From Streptomyces fodineus (GTDB lineage: Bacteria > Actinomycetota > Actinomycetes > Streptomycetales > Streptomycetaceae): a stretch of DNA of 64,000 bases. The position numbers were made by a program, and so were the translations under genes. The stretch spans positions 3,968,001 to 4,032,000 of the forward strand of contig NZ_CP017248.1 of the NCBI RefSeq assembly GCF_001735805.1, in the 5' to 3' direction. Below, in pieces: positions 8,901 through 16,353 of the stretch; position 1 is the first letter of the stretch; each line of letters opens with the position of its first letter. The notes beneath the pieces are model-generated. The model had not been told where the DNA came from. It saw only the letters and a program-made list of their open reading frames with translations, and did not search any database.

Positions 8901-9235
8901 ATGTCGAACAGGCGCTGGTCCAGCTTGCCGGAGGCCACCAGAGGGGCCGCGTCGACCGGGATGACCAGCGTGTGGCCCTCGGTCTTGCGGACCTGGAAGG
9001 GTACGTGCTCGCGGCCCTTGGCCCGCTGGAGGCCGACGATCCGGCCCTTGGCGTCGAGGGCGACGCGGTCACCGGTGATGAGCGTGACATGGGTCTTCGC
9101 GGTGAGCGCGGAGGCGGCGGCCGGGATGCTCGCCGTGGGCTTCGCCGACGCCGGGCTGGTCATACCCGCTGCGAGGGCGACGGCCGCGGCCGTGGCCACA
9201 CTGGCCGCGGCCGCGCTTTTCACTTGTCTGCGCAA
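5921..9235 (-). CDS. Secreted subtilisin-like serine protease (S8)
   Basis: 1,104 aa from the TTG at 9235, which has GGGGGAG directly upstream; a GTG four codons later is the alternative. Signal peptide: basic LRRQVK, an alanine-rich core, and a cut after SPASA. A pro-region follows. The S8 domain has the full triad: Asp228 in VLDTGVD, His260 in HGTHVAS, Ser437 in GTSMATPHVAG, plus the oxyanion Asn in AAGNDG. The roughly 600 residues after the catalytic domain are beta-rich Fn3/Ig-like modules, as in large streptomycete subtilases. It should be exported by Sec and act on extracellular protein, perhaps during aerial growth. Transcribed alone, ending at the terminator at 5876. Confidence 0.92.
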   Translation of the reverse strand: MRRQVKSAAAASVATAAAVALAAGMTSPASAKPTASIPAAASALTAKTHVTLITGDRVALDAKGRIVGLQRAKGREHVPFQVRKTEGHTLVIPVDAAPLVASGKLDQRLFDITELNKAATRRSQRDGLKVIVGYSGSAASAKADVRDVAHVRRSLSVLDADAVQTPVKDTAGLWHAVTKDGQAAAGIAHVWLDGVRKASLDKSVPQIGAPVAWKAGYTGKGVKVAVLDTGVDASHPDLKDQVIAARNFSGAADATDHYGHGTHVASIVAGTGAASGGKYKGVAPDAEILNGKVLDDTGSGDDSGILAGMEWAAAQGASVVNLSLGGADSPGIDPLEAEVDKLSAAKGILFAIAAGNDGPQSIGSPGSADAALTVGAVDKKDRLADFSSTGPRLGDYAIKPDVTAPGVDITAAAAKGSVIDKEVGEKPEGYLTISGTSMATPHVAGAAAILKQEHPDWGYAELKGALTGSAKGGNYTPYQQGSGRIAVDKAIRQSVIADPVSVNFGMQQWPHTDDKPVTKKVTYRNLADKDVTLSLSSTALDPKGHAAPAGFFKLGAAKLTVPAHGKASVGLTADTKLGGTLDGAYSAYVTATADGQTVRTAAAVQREVESYDITLKVIGRDGKPAKNYNADLSGLSGLANGTELSPYDPSGTVKARVPKGTYILNSSVSVDPDDAGKGLDWIAQPKLTVAGRQTVTIDARKAKPVDITVPAPGVTSQFASPGYSLTVGGNEYGYSWFLDSYKNFRTAHLGPRLPVGRLFQQWDGHWTKGGSEEYDVTAGGPVRQLATGYTRHWKASELATVKARLGAAASGKTGSVSAAGWLPGSVGASSIDIPQKLPGTRTVHVSTVGGVLWDLQFTQYGGRDQDGFPTADAGYSLGESTFKAGRTYTKTVNTAVFGPHVNKDFGLYRTGDDIYGSLPLFADSAEHAGSSEFASVNTTLYRDGTKIGTNEDPLFGEATFKVPAGDAAYKLTTSVKRSAKVAEASSRIDAAWTFRSRNVAGAPVQLPASVLHYGLTTGLDSRVAAGRTVTFPVTVEGAAAGGNLKSLAVYVSYDGKTFQKVPVRNGRITVRNPAKGTSVSFRCQITDKKGNTSEITIYDAYFGK

Positions 9236-9476
9236 GTTCTCCCCCTGGAGATGGAGTACCGGGCGAATTCCCCGTTCACCCGGCCAGGGGCGGTCTCGTA
9301 CACACGCACGCCACCCCCCGGGTCTCGCAGTATGCCGGGGGGCGATCAGACGACTCAATAGACGAGAGGAGGGTAAGAAAAAGCGACGGAAAACTGTTAC
9401 CCCGTGGGCGGGACACCGTTACAGAACCGCGAAGTGACGTGTGGGCAAGCGGTGTTGTATGCGGTGTGGTGTGCCC

Positions 9477-10163
9477 TCAGGCGCCGGCGCTCTCCCTTAC
9501 CGTGATCTTTCCCTTGCGGATGGTGGCGACGCGCGGGGCCTTCTTGGCGATCACGGAGTCGTGGGTGACCATGATGAAGGTCAGCCCGTGTTCTGCTGCT
9601 GCCCGCCGGACATTTCGCCGGGGAGATGACCGAGGCGTTCACCGAGGCCGACGGACTTCAGCGCGTCGGCCGCGAGTTCGCGGCGTTCCTTGACCTTGAT
9701 ACCGAGGGGGACGAGGGCCGTCTCCACGTTCTCCTCACTGAGCCTGGCCAGGTCGATGCCATCCAGGACGACTTCGCCGGTGGTGGGGCGGTCCAGGCCG
9801 CCGAGCATCTGCAGGAGGGTGGACTTTCCGCCACCGGTGGGGCCCTGGATGACGAGTCTGTCTCCGTCGCCGATGGTGAGGTCGACTCCGTCGAGGGCGT
9901 GGACGGTGTCCCGCCGGAATCCGCCCTCACCCCCGCTCTGCAGGAACTGGCCGCGCGTGAACCGGCCGCTGACCTTGAACACGTTGAGGCTGAGCCCGCC
10001 GACGGCGGTCGAGACGCCCTGCTGGCCGGCGACCTTGCCGACGGTCGAGGAGGACAGGGTGGTGAAGCCCTGCACCATGACCCGGTCGCTGCTCTGGGTC
10101 GACTTGTCGTCATTTCCGCGCGCGTCGAACCGGAAGCGGGGCCGTCGGACCGTGACGGCACCC
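9477..10163 (-). pseudogene. Wreck of a MacB-type ABC exporter (permease + ATPase)
   Basis: Reading 5' to 3' on the minus strand, there is a fragment of a permease periplasmic domain (VTVRRPRFRFDARG... to VGKVAGQQGVSTAVGGLSL) fused in frame to an ATPase start (VHALDGVDLTIGDGD) with intact Walker A GPTGGGKST. It then jumps from LARLSE to ENVETALVPLG, so the Q-loop is gone. It reaches the signature LPGEMSGGQQQ near 9600 and stops three codons later. The ATPase C-terminus resumes in another frame (HGLTFIMVTHDSV to TVRESAGA) and stops at 9477, so Walker B is also missing. At least three internal deletions, one shifting frame, have removed the core. A longest open stretch begins at ATG 10078, but the product cannot work. 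Confidence 0.85.
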
Positions 10164-10225
10164 TAAGGCGGGCATAAGAGGTGGATGAGAAGGTGGCGGC
10201 GCGGCCCGTGAAGGGCCTGAAAACG

Positions 10226-10254
10226 CCGGTGCCGCCCTCGAAGGGCGGCACCGG
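10226..10254 (-). terminator. Terminator of the L,D-transpeptidase gene
   Basis: Perfect 12-bp stem CCGGTGCCGCCC / GGGCGGCACCGG with a 5-nt loop, followed on the minus strand by CGTTTT. Confidence 0.85.
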
Positions 10255-10273
10255 GACGCTGTGGACGGAGCCG

Positions 10274-11518
10274 TCAGACGGCCGAACCGGCCTTCCACTG
10301 GGCCCAGTCCATGTTCCAGCCGTTGAGGCCGTTGTCCGGCGAGACCGTCCTGTCGCCGGTGTTCTGGACGACCACCACGTCACCGACCAGGGAGTGGCTG
10401 TAGAACCAGGCGGCCGGGGTGCTCGAGTCGCCGGCGCCCTTGACGTCCTGCAGGCCGACACAGCCGTGGCTGGTGTTGACGTTGCCGAAGACGGACGGCG
10501 CGCCCCAGTAGTTGCCGTGGATGAAGGTGCCGGAGGTGGTCAGGCGCATGGCGTGCGGCACGTCCTTGATGTCGTACTCGCCCTTGCCGTCGGAGTCCTT
10601 GAAGCCGACCGTCGCGCCGTTCATCCGGGTCTGGGTGAACTTCTCGGAGATCACCATCTGGCCCTGGTACGTGGTGTGGTCGGGGGCACCGGCGGAGATC
10701 GGGATGGTCTTGACGACCTTGCCGTCCTGCGTGACCTTCATCTGCTTGGTCTTCGCGTCGACGTACGAGACCTGGTTGCGGCCGATGTGGAAGGTGACCG
10801 TCTTCTGCTGGACGCCGTGGACGCCGGGGGCGCCCTCGACGCCGTCGAGCGCCAGCTTCACCGTGACGGTGGCGCCCTCCTTCCAGTACTGCTCCGGGCG
10901 GCAGTCCATCCGGTTGGCGTTGAACCAGTGGCAGGCGACCTCCTGGCCGCTGGTGGAGGTGACCGTGATGCCCTTCTGCACGGCCGCCTTGTTGGTGATC
11001 GCCTTGTCGAAGTTGACCGAGACGGGCATGCCGACACCGACCGTGGAGCCGTCCTCCGGGGTGAAGGTGCCGATGAAGCTGTTGGCCGGGGAGACCGTGG
11101 TGAACGAGGCGTTCTCGTGGGCTATACGGCCCTTGGAGTCCTTGGCCTCCGCGGCGACCTTGTACGTGGTGGAGCGGTCCAGCTGGGCGCTGGGCTTCCA
11201 GCTCGTCCTGTCGGCGGAGAGCTGACCGGCGACGGCCTTGCCGTCCTGGGTGGTCATCGTGACGCCGGTGAGCGTGCCCTTGCTGACCGTGACGGCGGAG
11301 TTGTTGATCGACGCGTTGTCGGAGCCGTCCTTCGGCGTGATCGTGATCTGCGCCTCGGAGGACTTCTTCGCCGCCGCCGCGTCGGCCTGGGCCTGTGAGG
11401 ATTCGCCCTTGTCGGAGGACTTGGTGTTGCCGCCGCCGGAACAGCCCGTGAGGGCCAGGACACCGCCGAGCAGAGCGGACGCGGCCATCAGGCCCTTGCG
11501 CCGCTTACTGTCCGTCAT
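10274..11518 (-). CDS. L,D-transpeptidase lipoprotein (YkuD)
   Basis: 414 aa from ATG 11518, chosen for GGAG 9 nt upstream; an ATG 15 bp earlier lacks a ribosome site. A lipobox (LALTGC) anchors it outside the membrane. Two Ig-like modules (about residues 60-250) precede the YkuD catalytic domain with HGNYW and SHGCVGL; Cys353 is the nucleophile. It forms 3-3 cross-links in peptidoglycan, or attaches proteins to it, which matters in apically growing actinomycetes. Single transcription unit with its own terminator. Confidence 0.93.
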   Translation of the reverse strand: MTDSKRRKGLMAASALLGGVLALTGCSGGGNTKSSDKGESSQAQADAAAAKKSSEAQITITPKDGSDNASINNSAVTVSKGTLTGVTMTTQDGKAVAGQLSADRTSWKPSAQLDRSTTYKVAAEAKDSKGRIAHENASFTTVSPANSFIGTFTPEDGSTVGVGMPVSVNFDKAITNKAAVQKGITVTSTSGQEVACHWFNANRMDCRPEQYWKEGATVTVKLALDGVEGAPGVHGVQQKTVTFHIGRNQVSYVDAKTKQMKVTQDGKVVKTIPISAGAPDHTTYQGQMVISEKFTQTRMNGATVGFKDSDGKGEYDIKDVPHAMRLTTSGTFIHGNYWGAPSVFGNVNTSHGCVGLQDVKGAGDSSTPAAWFYSHSLVGDVVVVQNTGDRTVSPDNGLNGWNMDWAQWKAGSAV

Positions 11519-11703
11519 CACACGCTTCTCCATCGCTGCCGAGTCGCCGAAAACCCCAGAGTTCCCCGTCAAGAACGTTCAACGCTACGGCCGTGTCGCC
11601 CCGTTCCCCATCCCGTGGATCTGTGGGGCACGCCACGTCCACCGGGCACGGCTGGTGCCGGAGGTGCGGGAATCGGTCCGTGCGTTCCCTGGAGACGACG
11701 AAA

Positions 11704-11729
11704 CCCCGGACGGCGGTTGCCGTCCGGGG
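11704..11729 (-). terminator. Terminator of the 114-aa acidic protein gene
   Basis: 10-bp perfect stem CCCCGGACGG / CCGTCCGGGG with a 6-nt loop, 23 bp beyond the stop at 11752. Confidence 0.75.
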
Positions 11730-11751
11730 CCGAAGGCCTGTCCCGGGACGC

Positions 11752-12096
11752 TCAGCCTGTGCCGTCCTCTTCTTCGTCGTCCTCCCCATCATCCTCATCC
11801 AGGTCCCAGTCCGGCGAGTCCGGGTCGTAGTCGATCCGCTCACTCGACCAGGACGCCTGCTGCAGCTCCACCCCGGGCACCTCGCTGACCAGGTCGAACG
11901 GGTCCACGAGGTAGGCGAGGGCCTCCGCGGTGTCTTCCGTCACAGCGGCCTCGGCCTGGGCCCGCTCCGCCTGCGGCACCTCCGGGTCCCGCGCGAGCCG
12001 GCGCAGCGCGGCCTTGGTCACCTCGTCCTCGTTGTGCACCTCGAGGACCAGCTCCACCCGAAGCCGTACAAAACGTGATGTCTCTTCAGCGCTCAT
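11752..12096 (-). CDS. Conserved hypothetical acidic protein
   Basis: 114 aa from ATG 12096 (MSAEETSRF). Helical and charged, ending in a very acidic tail (about residues 95-111, mostly D and E). No signal peptide, membrane segment or known motif. Similar proteins are, I believe, common in streptomycetes, but I cannot name a function. The start lies 110 bp from the divergent LAxTG gene, and the spacer carries a GTGAC direct repeat. The codon pattern strongly supports it as coding. Confidence 0.75.
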   Translation of the reverse strand: MSAEETSRFVRLRVELVLEVHNEDEVTKAALRRLARDPEVPQAERAQAEAAVTEDTAEALAYLVDPFDLVSEVPGVELQQASWSSERIDYDPDSPDWDLDEDDGEDDEEEDGTG

Positions 12097-12123
12097 GGCG
12101 CGAGCGTACGGCCGAAACCTCCT

Positions 12124-12139
12124 GTGACTTTCCTGTGAC
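12124..12139. promoter_or_regulatory. GTGAC-n6-GTGAC direct repeat (AfsQ1/PhoP-like box)
   Basis: Two GTGAC units 6 bp apart in a divergent promoter region. This fits the published AfsQ1 consensus GTnAC-n6-GTnAC and the 11-bp periodicity of PhoP boxes. Which regulator binds is unknown. Confidence 0.4.
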
Positions 12140-12205
12140 CCGCGCCTTTCACTAACATCGCTTCCCACGGCCAATTCGCCAGCGTCACAAGGGGATCGAT
12201 ATTCC

Positions 12206-12532
12206 GTGTCATCCGCTCGCCGTCCGCTGCTGACCGCCACCGCCGCGGCCACCTTGCTGTGTGCACTGTGGTTCGTCCCGTCCGCGAACGCGTCGCAGGA
12301 CTCCACGGCGAGAGCGAGTTCGGCACAGTCCTCGACGACGCAGGTCACCGAGCAGGCCAGGGCGGTGTCCCAGGCGACCGCGGAGACCGCGCGGGAAGCC
12401 GCGGAGGACACCGAACTCGCCGACACCGGAAGCCTGGACACCACGCCGTACGTGGTCGGCGGCACCCTCTTCCTCGGTGTGGGCGCCGGGTTCGTGGTCT
12501 ATTCGGTGCGCCGCGAACGCATGGGCTTTTAA
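12206..12532 (+). CDS. Small secreted protein with LAxTG sortase signal
   Basis: 108 aa from GTG 12206. Signal peptide (residues 1-29, core ATAAATLLCALWFVP, cut near SANA), a short Ser/Thr/Ala/Glu-rich linker, then LADTG at residues 71-75, a hydrophobic helix (about 82-100) and the basic tail RRERMGF. This is the layout of a class E sortase substrate (LAxTG). Apart from the linker there is almost no passenger domain, so it may be a tether or cell-wall spacer. The lipoprotein gene follows 42 bp later on the same strand. Confidence 0.8.
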   Translation: MSSARRPLLTATAAATLLCALWFVPSANASQDSTARASSAQSSTTQVTEQARAVSQATAETAREAAEDTELADTGSLDTTPYVVGGTLFLGVGAGFVVYSVRRERMGF

Positions 12533-12574
12533 TTTCCCTTGACGAGCCTTTGACGGCCCGCACATAGTGCGCCC

Positions 12575-13339
12575 ATGAAGAGATCATCGGGCGTGCGGCT
12601 GTACGCCACCACGGTGGTGGGTGTGCTGTCGCTCGCCCTTGTCACGGGCTGCTCCGACGGGGATGCGAAGGGCTCGGCCGCGGCCGTGAAGGCGCCGAGC
12701 GCCGCGGAGTTGAAGAAGCTGATCATCGCCGAGGGCGAGGTGCCCGGGTTCAAGGTGGCACCGGTGCCGGCCGGCCGTGCCAAGCCGATCACGACCGACA
12801 GCGCGGCGTGCCGGCCGCTGGCCCGCGTGATGAGCGGGCTCCCGCCGCTCGACGCGGCGGCCAGGACCGACCGTATGGCCATGGAGAACCAGAAGAAGGC
12901 CCCCTCGGACAAGCCGACCTCCCTGGACGACCTCGCCAAGGGGAAGTTCGCGGAGGCGATGCACAAGTCCCTGGACCGGGACGTCACCACGGTCACCCTG
13001 GCCTCGTACGACGGCGACGGCGCCCACAAGGCCCTGGAGTCGGTCCGCACCGCCGTGCCCGCCTGCACGAACGGCTTCTCCGCGGTACAGGCGGGCACGA
13101 AGATGAGGTTCACCGAGGTCGCCGAGGAGCAGGCCACGGCCCGGGGGGACGGGTTGGTGGCGTTCGCCGCGACCACGAACACCGGCGACGGGGACCCGGC
13201 GCCCGTCCACGCCGAGGTCGTCCGGGCCGGGAGCACCCTGGCGGTCTACTTCACGACGAACCTGGGCGCGATGATGGACAAGAAGACGTACGCGGTCTCG
13301 CCGCAGGTCGTCAAGGCCCAGCAGGCCAAGCTGAAGTGA
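12575..13339 (+). CDS. Putative lipoprotein
   Basis: 254 aa. The N-terminus MKRSSGVRLY, a hydrophobic core and the lipobox LVTGC predict lipid anchoring at Cys26. The mature part has no recognised catalytic motif; its length and mixed alpha/beta character resemble extracellular sensor-like lipoproteins of actinomycetes. It sits just after the LAxTG gene and ends at a strong terminator shared with hutH. Function unknown. Confidence 0.8.
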   Translation: MKRSSGVRLYATTVVGVLSLALVTGCSDGDAKGSAAAVKAPSAAELKKLIIAEGEVPGFKVAPVPAGRAKPITTDSAACRPLARVMSGLPPLDAAARTDRMAMENQKKAPSDKPTSLDDLAKGKFAEAMHKSLDRDVTTVTLASYDGDGAHKALESVRTAVPACTNGFSAVQAGTKMRFTEVAEEQATARGDGLVAFAATTNTGDGDPAPVHAEVVRAGSTLAVYFTTNLGAMMDKKTYAVSPQVVKAQQAKLK

Positions 13340-13349
13340 CATGACGAAA

Positions 13350-13377
13350 GGGGGCCCGGTACGGCGACCGGGCCCCC
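13350..13377. terminator. Bidirectional terminator between lipoprotein and hutH
   Basis: 11-bp perfect stem GGGGGCCCGGT / ACCGGGCCCCC with a 6-nt loop between converging stops. Confidence 0.85.
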
Positions 13378-13397
13378 TTCTCCGTGCTTTCGGTGCC

Positions 13398-14942
13398 TTA
13401 CCGCAGCGGGCCGGTGACCGACTCCGCCGCGGCGAGGAGGTGGCCCTCGCGCACGAACGCGTCGGCGGCGGCCAGGTCGGGCGCCAGGAACCGGTCCGGG
13501 CCCGCGCCCCGCACACCGGCGGCGCGCGCGGCCTCGATGACGGCCTGGGAGGCCGGCGCCGGGGTGAGGCCCTCGCGCAGCTCTATGGCGCGGGTGGCGG
13601 CGTACAGTTCGATGGCGATGATCCGGGTGAGGTTGCCGACGGCGGTGCGCAGCTTGCGCGCGGCCGACCAGCCCATGGACACATGGTCCTCCTGCATGGC
13701 GGAGGACGGGATGGAGTCCGCGGACGCGGGTACGGCGAGCCGCTTCATCTCGCTGACCAGGGCGGCCTGCGTGTACTGGGCGATCATCAGGCCGGAGTCG
13801 ACACCCGCGTCGTCGGCGAGGAACGGCGGCAGCCCGTGGCTGCGGTTCTTGTCCAGCAGCCGGTCGGTGCGGCGTTCGGCGATGGAGCCGAGGTCGGCGG
13901 CGGCGACGGCGAGGAAGTCCAGGACGTAGGCGACCGGAGCGCCGTGGAAGTTGCCGTTGGACTCCACGCGGCCGTCGGGCAGCACGACCGGGTTGTCGAC
14001 GGCGGAGGCCAGTTCGCGCTCGGCGACCAGGCGGGCGTGCGCGACGGTGTCCCGGCCGGCGCCGGCGACCTGCGGGGCGCAGCGCACCGAGTAGGCGTCC
14101 TGGACGCGGGGGGCGTCGTCCTGGTGGTGCCCGGTCAGGCCGGAACCTTTCAGCACGGCGAGCATGTTGGCGGCGGAGGCGATCTGCCCCGGATGCGGGC
14201 GGATGGCATGCAGCTCGGGCGCGAGCACCTTGTCCGTGCCGAGCAGCGCCTCCAGGCTGAGGGCGGCGGTGATGTCGGCGGACTTGTAGAGGGCGTCGAG
14301 GTCGGCGAGGGCCATGATCAGCATGCCGAGCATGCCGTCGGTGCCGTTGAGGAGGGCGAGGCCCTCCTTCTCGCGCAGCTCGACCGGCTTGATGCCGTGC
14401 GCGGCGAGCAGTTCACCGGCGGGCCGGACGACCCCGTCGGGTCCTTCCGCGTCCCCCTCGCCCATGAGGGTCAGGGCACAGTGGGACAGCGGCGCGAGGT
14501 CGCCGGAGCAGCCGAGGGAGCCGTACTCGTGCACGACCGGGGTGATCCCGGCGTTCAGCACGTCGGCCATGGTCTGCGCGACCTCGGGCCGCACGCCCGT
14601 GTGTCCCGAGCAGACGGTCTTCAGCCGCAGGAACATCAGGGCCCGTACGACCTCCCGCTCCACCCGCGGCCCCATGCCGGCGGCGTGCGAGCGGACGATG
14701 TTGCGCTGCAGCTGGGCGCGCAGTTCCTGGCTGATGTGCCGGGTCGCCAGGGCGCCGAAGCCGGTCGAGACGCCGTAGACCGGTTCCGGCTTGGCCGCCA
14801 GCGCGTCCACGATCTCGCGGGCCGCCGCGAGGGCCGCCACCGCCTCCGCCGACAGCTCGATGCGGGCGCCGCCGCGCGCCACGGCGAGAACGTCGGACGC
14901 CGTGACACCGGACGTCCCCACCACCACAGTGTGCATATCCAT
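13398..14942 (-). CDS. hutH: Histidine ammonia-lyase
   Basis: 514 aa from ATG 14942, with an ATG two codons later as alternative. It removes ammonia from L-histidine to give urocanate, the first step of histidine breakdown. The MIO-forming region reads GSLGCSGDLAPL, so the prosthetic group would arise from Cys-Ser-Gly instead of the usual Ala-Ser-Gly; I recall the same in other streptomycete enzymes. Substrate-site segments VYGVSTGFG and FHGAPVAYVLD are intact. Transcription should start at the ATG itself: a -10 box lies 7 bp upstream and there is no ribosome site. No other hut genes are in the window. Confidence 0.96.
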   Translation of the reverse strand: MDMHTVVVGTSGVTASDVLAVARGGARIELSAEAVAALAAAREIVDALAAKPEPVYGVSTGFGALATRHISQELRAQLQRNIVRSHAAGMGPRVEREVVRALMFLRLKTVCSGHTGVRPEVAQTMADVLNAGITPVVHEYGSLGCSGDLAPLSHCALTLMGEGDAEGPDGVVRPAGELLAAHGIKPVELREKEGLALLNGTDGMLGMLIMALADLDALYKSADITAALSLEALLGTDKVLAPELHAIRPHPGQIASAANMLAVLKGSGLTGHHQDDAPRVQDAYSVRCAPQVAGAGRDTVAHARLVAERELASAVDNPVVLPDGRVESNGNFHGAPVAYVLDFLAVAAADLGSIAERRTDRLLDKNRSHGLPPFLADDAGVDSGLMIAQYTQAALVSEMKRLAVPASADSIPSSAMQEDHVSMGWSAARKLRTAVGNLTRIIAIELYAATRAIELREGLTPAPASQAVIEAARAAGVRGAGPDRFLAPDLAAADAFVREGHLLAAAESVTGPLR

Positions 14943-14949
14943 ATTCAGG

Positions 14950-14978
14950 AGCGTACGCACTGAATGCAGAGATGTCAC
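14950..14978 (-). promoter_or_regulatory. hutH promoter (leaderless)
   Basis: On the minus strand: -35 GTGACA, a 17-bp spacer, -10 TACGCT, then 7 bp to the ATG. This fits a housekeeping sigma promoter giving a leaderless mRNA. Confidence 0.65.
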
Positions 14979-15020
14979 TAGTGGGGAACGGGAGTGCCCC
15001 TTACCGATCCGTGTGGGCTT

Positions 15021-15065
15021 CGCCTCATACGACTGCGCCGCATACGGCTGCGGCACATACGGCTT
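15021..15065. repeat. Three tandem 15-bp repeats upstream of hutH
   Basis: Units CGCCTCATACGACTG, CGCCGCATACGGCTG and CGGCACATACGGCTT lie head to tail between the GGDEF gene's stop and the hutH promoter. They may be spacer or binding sites. Confidence 0.6.
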
Positions 15066-15068
15066 CGC

Positions 15069-16214
15069 TCACGGCCGGCGCCCGCGGAACCGGCGCCGCT
15101 CGGCAGGGGCCAGATGCGGCGGCTCGTCGGCCAGCCGTACGACCGGATCCTCCGGCCCCTCCCGGCCCGCCACCACCGGCCGGTCCGCGTGCAGCGCCTT
15201 GGCCCGGTACTGGGCGGCGTCGGCGAGCCGGAACAGCCGCCGGGCGTCGTGCACCTCCCCGATCGGGTCCTCGGTCGAGGCGACCCCGCACGCCACGCCT
15301 TCCCCCAGCTCCAACTCCCCTGCCCGGCGGCAGAGTTCGTCGGCGGACTTGACGACGTCGTCGGCGGGCGGACCGGCGGCCAGCAGACAGAACTCGTCCC
15401 CGCCGAGCCGCGCGACCAGCGCGCCCGGCACCATCGCGCCGCACAGCGACAGCACCGAGCCGAAGCGCTCCAGCAGCCGGTCGCCGACGGCGTGCCCGAG
15501 GGTGTCGTTGACCCGCTTCAGCCCGTTGAGATCGCACACGACGAGGCTGACGACCAGGCCGTCCCTGCGGTGCCGCTCGACGGCCTCCTCCAGACGTACG
15601 TCCACGGCACGGCGGTTGGCGAGTCCGGTGAGGGCGTCGGTGTACGCGAGCCGGCGGGCCTCCTCCAGCCGCTCGGTCTGCGCGAGGCCCGCGGCGACGA
15701 CGGCGGCCAGCACGGTGGCGAAGTCGGCGTCGGCTCGGGCGAACACGGGGGCCCTGACGGCCCGGGCGACGTACAACTCGCCCCAGGCCCTGCCGTGCAG
15801 CACGACCGGCGCGACGACACAGCAGCCCCGGCCCCGGCGGCGCAGGGCGGCGACCCGCTGGTGGAAATAGCCCGGGGTGCCGGCGGCGGTCCCCTCGGCG
15901 GTCTCCACCCAGGCGTTGGGCCCGCCCCCGCCGGCCCACCGCTCGTGCAGGAACTCGGTGATCTCCGGGAACTGGTGCACCGGATAGGCCTCGGACTCGG
16001 GGAACTCCTCCTCGTCCGGGCGCCTGTCCCCCACGTTCACAAGGACCCGCAGCCGCCCGAGCTCGCGCTCCCACACCGACAGCGCGGCGAAGCTGCCGTC
16101 CAGCGCCCGGCAGGCGCCGAGCGCGGCGGCCCGCCAGGTGCCCCGCGGGGTGTGGGCTGCCGCCATGCCCTGCGCCAGCGCCACGACTGCGGCCAGCCGC
16201 CTGTCCTCGCCCAT
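15069..16214 (-). CDS. GAF-GGDEF diguanylate cyclase
   Basis: 381 aa, soluble. A GAF-like sensor region (about residues 10-180) precedes a GGDEF domain (about 190-350) with YTDALTGLANRR, NDTLGHAVGD and an intact LGGDEF active site, so it can probably make cyclic di-GMP, the second messenger holding streptomycetes in vegetative growth through BldD. No RxxD inhibitory site precedes GGDEF (the residues are VARLGGDEF). The C-terminus is proline- and arginine-rich. It lies upstream of hutH on the same strand but that gene has its own promoter. Confidence 0.88.
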   Translation of the reverse strand: MGEDRRLAAVVALAQGMAAAHTPRGTWRAAALGACRALDGSFAALSVWERELGRLRVLVNVGDRRPDEEEFPESEAYPVHQFPEITEFLHERWAGGGGPNAWVETAEGTAAGTPGYFHQRVAALRRRGRGCCVVAPVVLHGRAWGELYVARAVRAPVFARADADFATVLAAVVAAGLAQTERLEEARRLAYTDALTGLANRRAVDVRLEEAVERHRRDGLVVSLVVCDLNGLKRVNDTLGHAVGDRLLERFGSVLSLCGAMVPGALVARLGGDEFCLLAAGPPADDVVKSADELCRRAGELELGEGVACGVASTEDPIGEVHDARRLFRLADAAQYRAKALHADRPVVAGREGPEDPVVRLADEPPHLAPAERRRFRGRRP

Positions 16215-16353
16215 TACTCCAGGTTAGGGATGAATTGCGGGATTCGGGACATTGGCGGCGCGATCAGGTGGGGTGTGCGGCCACCGGCCCGGGGCTGCGG
16301 GCCGTTGCCGGGTGCGAGTGCGCGCTCCGCGCGCCTTCGGGGCACAGGCCCGC

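Noticed and set aside
5897..9361. 1,154-aa open frame on the plus strand across the protease gene
   Set aside because: It is the antisense image of a real gene: GC-rich third positions of the minus gene keep this frame open, and the product has no domain and is Gly/Arg/Val-biased.
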